Position numbers and translations under genes: made by a program
Origin: an uncultured Phycisphaerales bacterium
Lineage (GTDB): Bacteria > Planctomycetota > Phycisphaerae > Sedimentisphaerales > Anaerobacaceae
Assembly (NCBI GenBank): GCA_937927975.1
Contig: CALEZT010000145.1
Location: forward strand, 1-6,455
DNA length: 6,455 nucleotides
Reading direction: 5' to 3'
The notes under the pieces: generated by a model
Databases searched by the model: none
What the model saw: the letters and a program-made list of their open reading frames with translations, nothing else
What the model was told of the DNA's origin: nothing
In this document: positions 5,718-6,455 of the stretch, piece by piece
Numbering within the stretch: the first letter of the stretch is position 1
Layout of the letters: the number at the start of each line of letters is the position of its first letter

Positions 5718-6402
5718 ATTGCTGCGTGCGTGCTTCCACTTCAACAGCCTCCGGGAACAGGATGTTGTTCTCCAGGTGGATGTGTTCGTGCAAGTCTGCC
5801 TCCATATCCTGAAGACCGTCATAGAGAGCACGGAATGTCTCGCAGGCATCCTCGGGTAGCTGGAAGTCTGAGGTGATTGTACGTATCTGTCCGAGAAACA
5901 GGCCCGCCTGGTCGTGCTCGAACTCCATCTGACCGATAGGATTGGCCACCGTGCCGCAATGCACCTTTGGGACCGGGCCTTGCCCTTGCTGGTAGGCGTC
6001 CATCTGACGGATCAGGGGAAACAGGATCTGTTCCTCTTTACCCATGTGCATCTCAATGTCGGTCTTGAGAGAGACAAAGGTGTGTTTAAGCTGCTTGAGC
6101 ATCTGGCCATGGCGTTGCCCGTGGGCCTGGAGAGTCTTGTTCAACAGATCAGCCAGGCGGGGCAGTTGCTCTTTCATGAAGACATGATGGGTCCGCTCGA
6201 TATGATCGACCAGTTCAGTGGCTGAGGCGGTGGTCCAGTCCTTGACTGCAATGCCACGCTGCTGGTCATGCACTGCCTGATTAAGATCGGCTACGACCCG
6301 ATCGCTTGGAAGTCCGGCCCGCTGTACGGCCTGAGCCAAGGGTATTTTGCCTCCACAGCAGTAATCGATGCCCAACTTCTCCAGCACCGGGCGCGTCTCC
6401 GG
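5716..6402 (-). CDS. ric: RIC/YtfE/ScdA-type iron-sulfur cluster repair di-iron protein, 5'-truncated
   Basis: The visible 228 residues cover nearly the whole of a RIC protein, a cytoplasmic di-iron protein that restores Fe-S clusters damaged by NO or oxidants. The N-terminal ScdA-like domain shows GIDYCCGG with the conserved C15-C16. The hemerythrin-like domain carries H72/H73 (THHVFMKEQLP), H119 and E123 (HMGKEEQILFP), H163 (EFEHDQAG), and H207 and E211 (EHIHLENNILFP), matching the E. coli YtfE pattern of four His and two carboxylates. The reading frame is open to the adapter junction at 6402. The GTG at 6387 is an internal valine codon, not a start; comparison with YtfE puts about 15 residues missing. 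It is the first visible gene of the minus-strand unit, and its promoter lies outside the contig. A linker at 136-150 contains an extra cysteine (C149) not assigned here. Confidence 0.95.
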   Translation of the reverse strand, partial: PETRPVLEKLGIDYCCGGKIPLAQAVQRAGLPSDRVVADLNQAVHDQQRGIAVKDWTTASATELVDHIERTHHVFMKEQLPRLADLLNKTLQAHGQRHGQMLKQLKHTFVSLKTDIEMHMGKEEQILFPLIRQMDAYQQGQGPVPKVHCGTVANPIGQMEFEHDQAGLFLGQIRTITSDFQLPEDACETFRALYDGLQDMEADLHEHIHLENNILFPEAVEVEARTQQ

Positions 6403-6455
6403 AGATCGGAAGAGCGTCGTGTAGGGAAAGAGTGTCGGTCTCGGTGGTCGCCGTA
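6403..6455. other. Illumina TruSeq Read 1/P5 adapter, reverse complement (non-biological)
   Basis: From AGATCGGAAGAGCGTCG at 6403 the sequence follows the reverse complement of the TruSeq universal adapter, through the Read 1 primer site (to 6435) into the P5 flow-cell part (TCTCGGTGGTCGCCGTA at 6439-6455). Positions 6436-6438 read CGG where AGA is expected, so there are two mismatches. This marks the contig's right boundary and the artificial 5' end of ric. Confidence 0.98.

Overview
This window is a contig fragment from a Gram-negative bacterium that uses low-potential iron-sulfur and flavo-diiron chemistry. It encodes a TolC-type outer-membrane factor, a class I hybrid cluster protein, an FprA-type flavo-diiron protein and a RIC/YtfE iron-sulfur repair protein. 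The proteins and moderately GC-rich codon use would suit Nitrospirota (Nitrospira-like) or an anaerobic deltaproteobacterial lineage, but nothing here settles the taxon. The native sequence is about 47-6402. Both ends are Illumina TruSeq adapter: P7/Read 2 side at 1-46, complement of the P5/Read 1 side at 6403-6455. The two terminal genes are therefore cut by contig ends and are not biologically truncated.

Layout. Plus strand: the C-terminal two thirds of a TolC-family efflux protein (47-961), a 123-nt gap, hcp (1085-2746), a strong hairpin, then a small cupin (2827-3165). An 88-nt convergent gap follows. Minus strand, in transcription order from the right: ric (6402-5716, missing its first ~15 codons), fprA (5701-4517), a carboxymuconolactone-decarboxylase-like protein without the usual CXXC (4393-3914), a single-cluster [4Fe-4S] ferredoxin (3902-3714) and a DUF488/YeaO-like protein (3610-3254). 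ric and fprA are tightly linked, with the fprA Shine-Dalgarno overlapping the ric stop. The CMD-like and ferredoxin genes are 11 nt apart. The fprA-CMD gap (123 nt) and ferredoxin-DUF488 gap (103 nt) are looser.

How the genes fit together. Hcp (NO reduction by a hybrid Fe-S-O cluster), FprA (four-electron O2 or two-electron NO reduction at a diiron site) and RIC (repair of oxidatively or nitrosatively damaged Fe-S clusters) are three established answers to nitric oxide and oxygen stress, here in two convergent units. The ferredoxin is a plausible electron carrier for FprA and/or Hcp: FprA has no fused rubredoxin domain and no Hcr-type Hcp reductase is present. The cupin, CMD-like and DUF488 proteins have no assigned role, and their company suggests accessory roles in the same stress response (inference). 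I see no RNA genes, CRISPR, insertion sequences or attachment sites. No intergenic stretch exceeds 125 nt. I found no clearly new multi-gene system; the least explained items are the hairpin with a duplicated anti-SD target before the cupin, and the cysteine-free CMD-like protein beside fprA.
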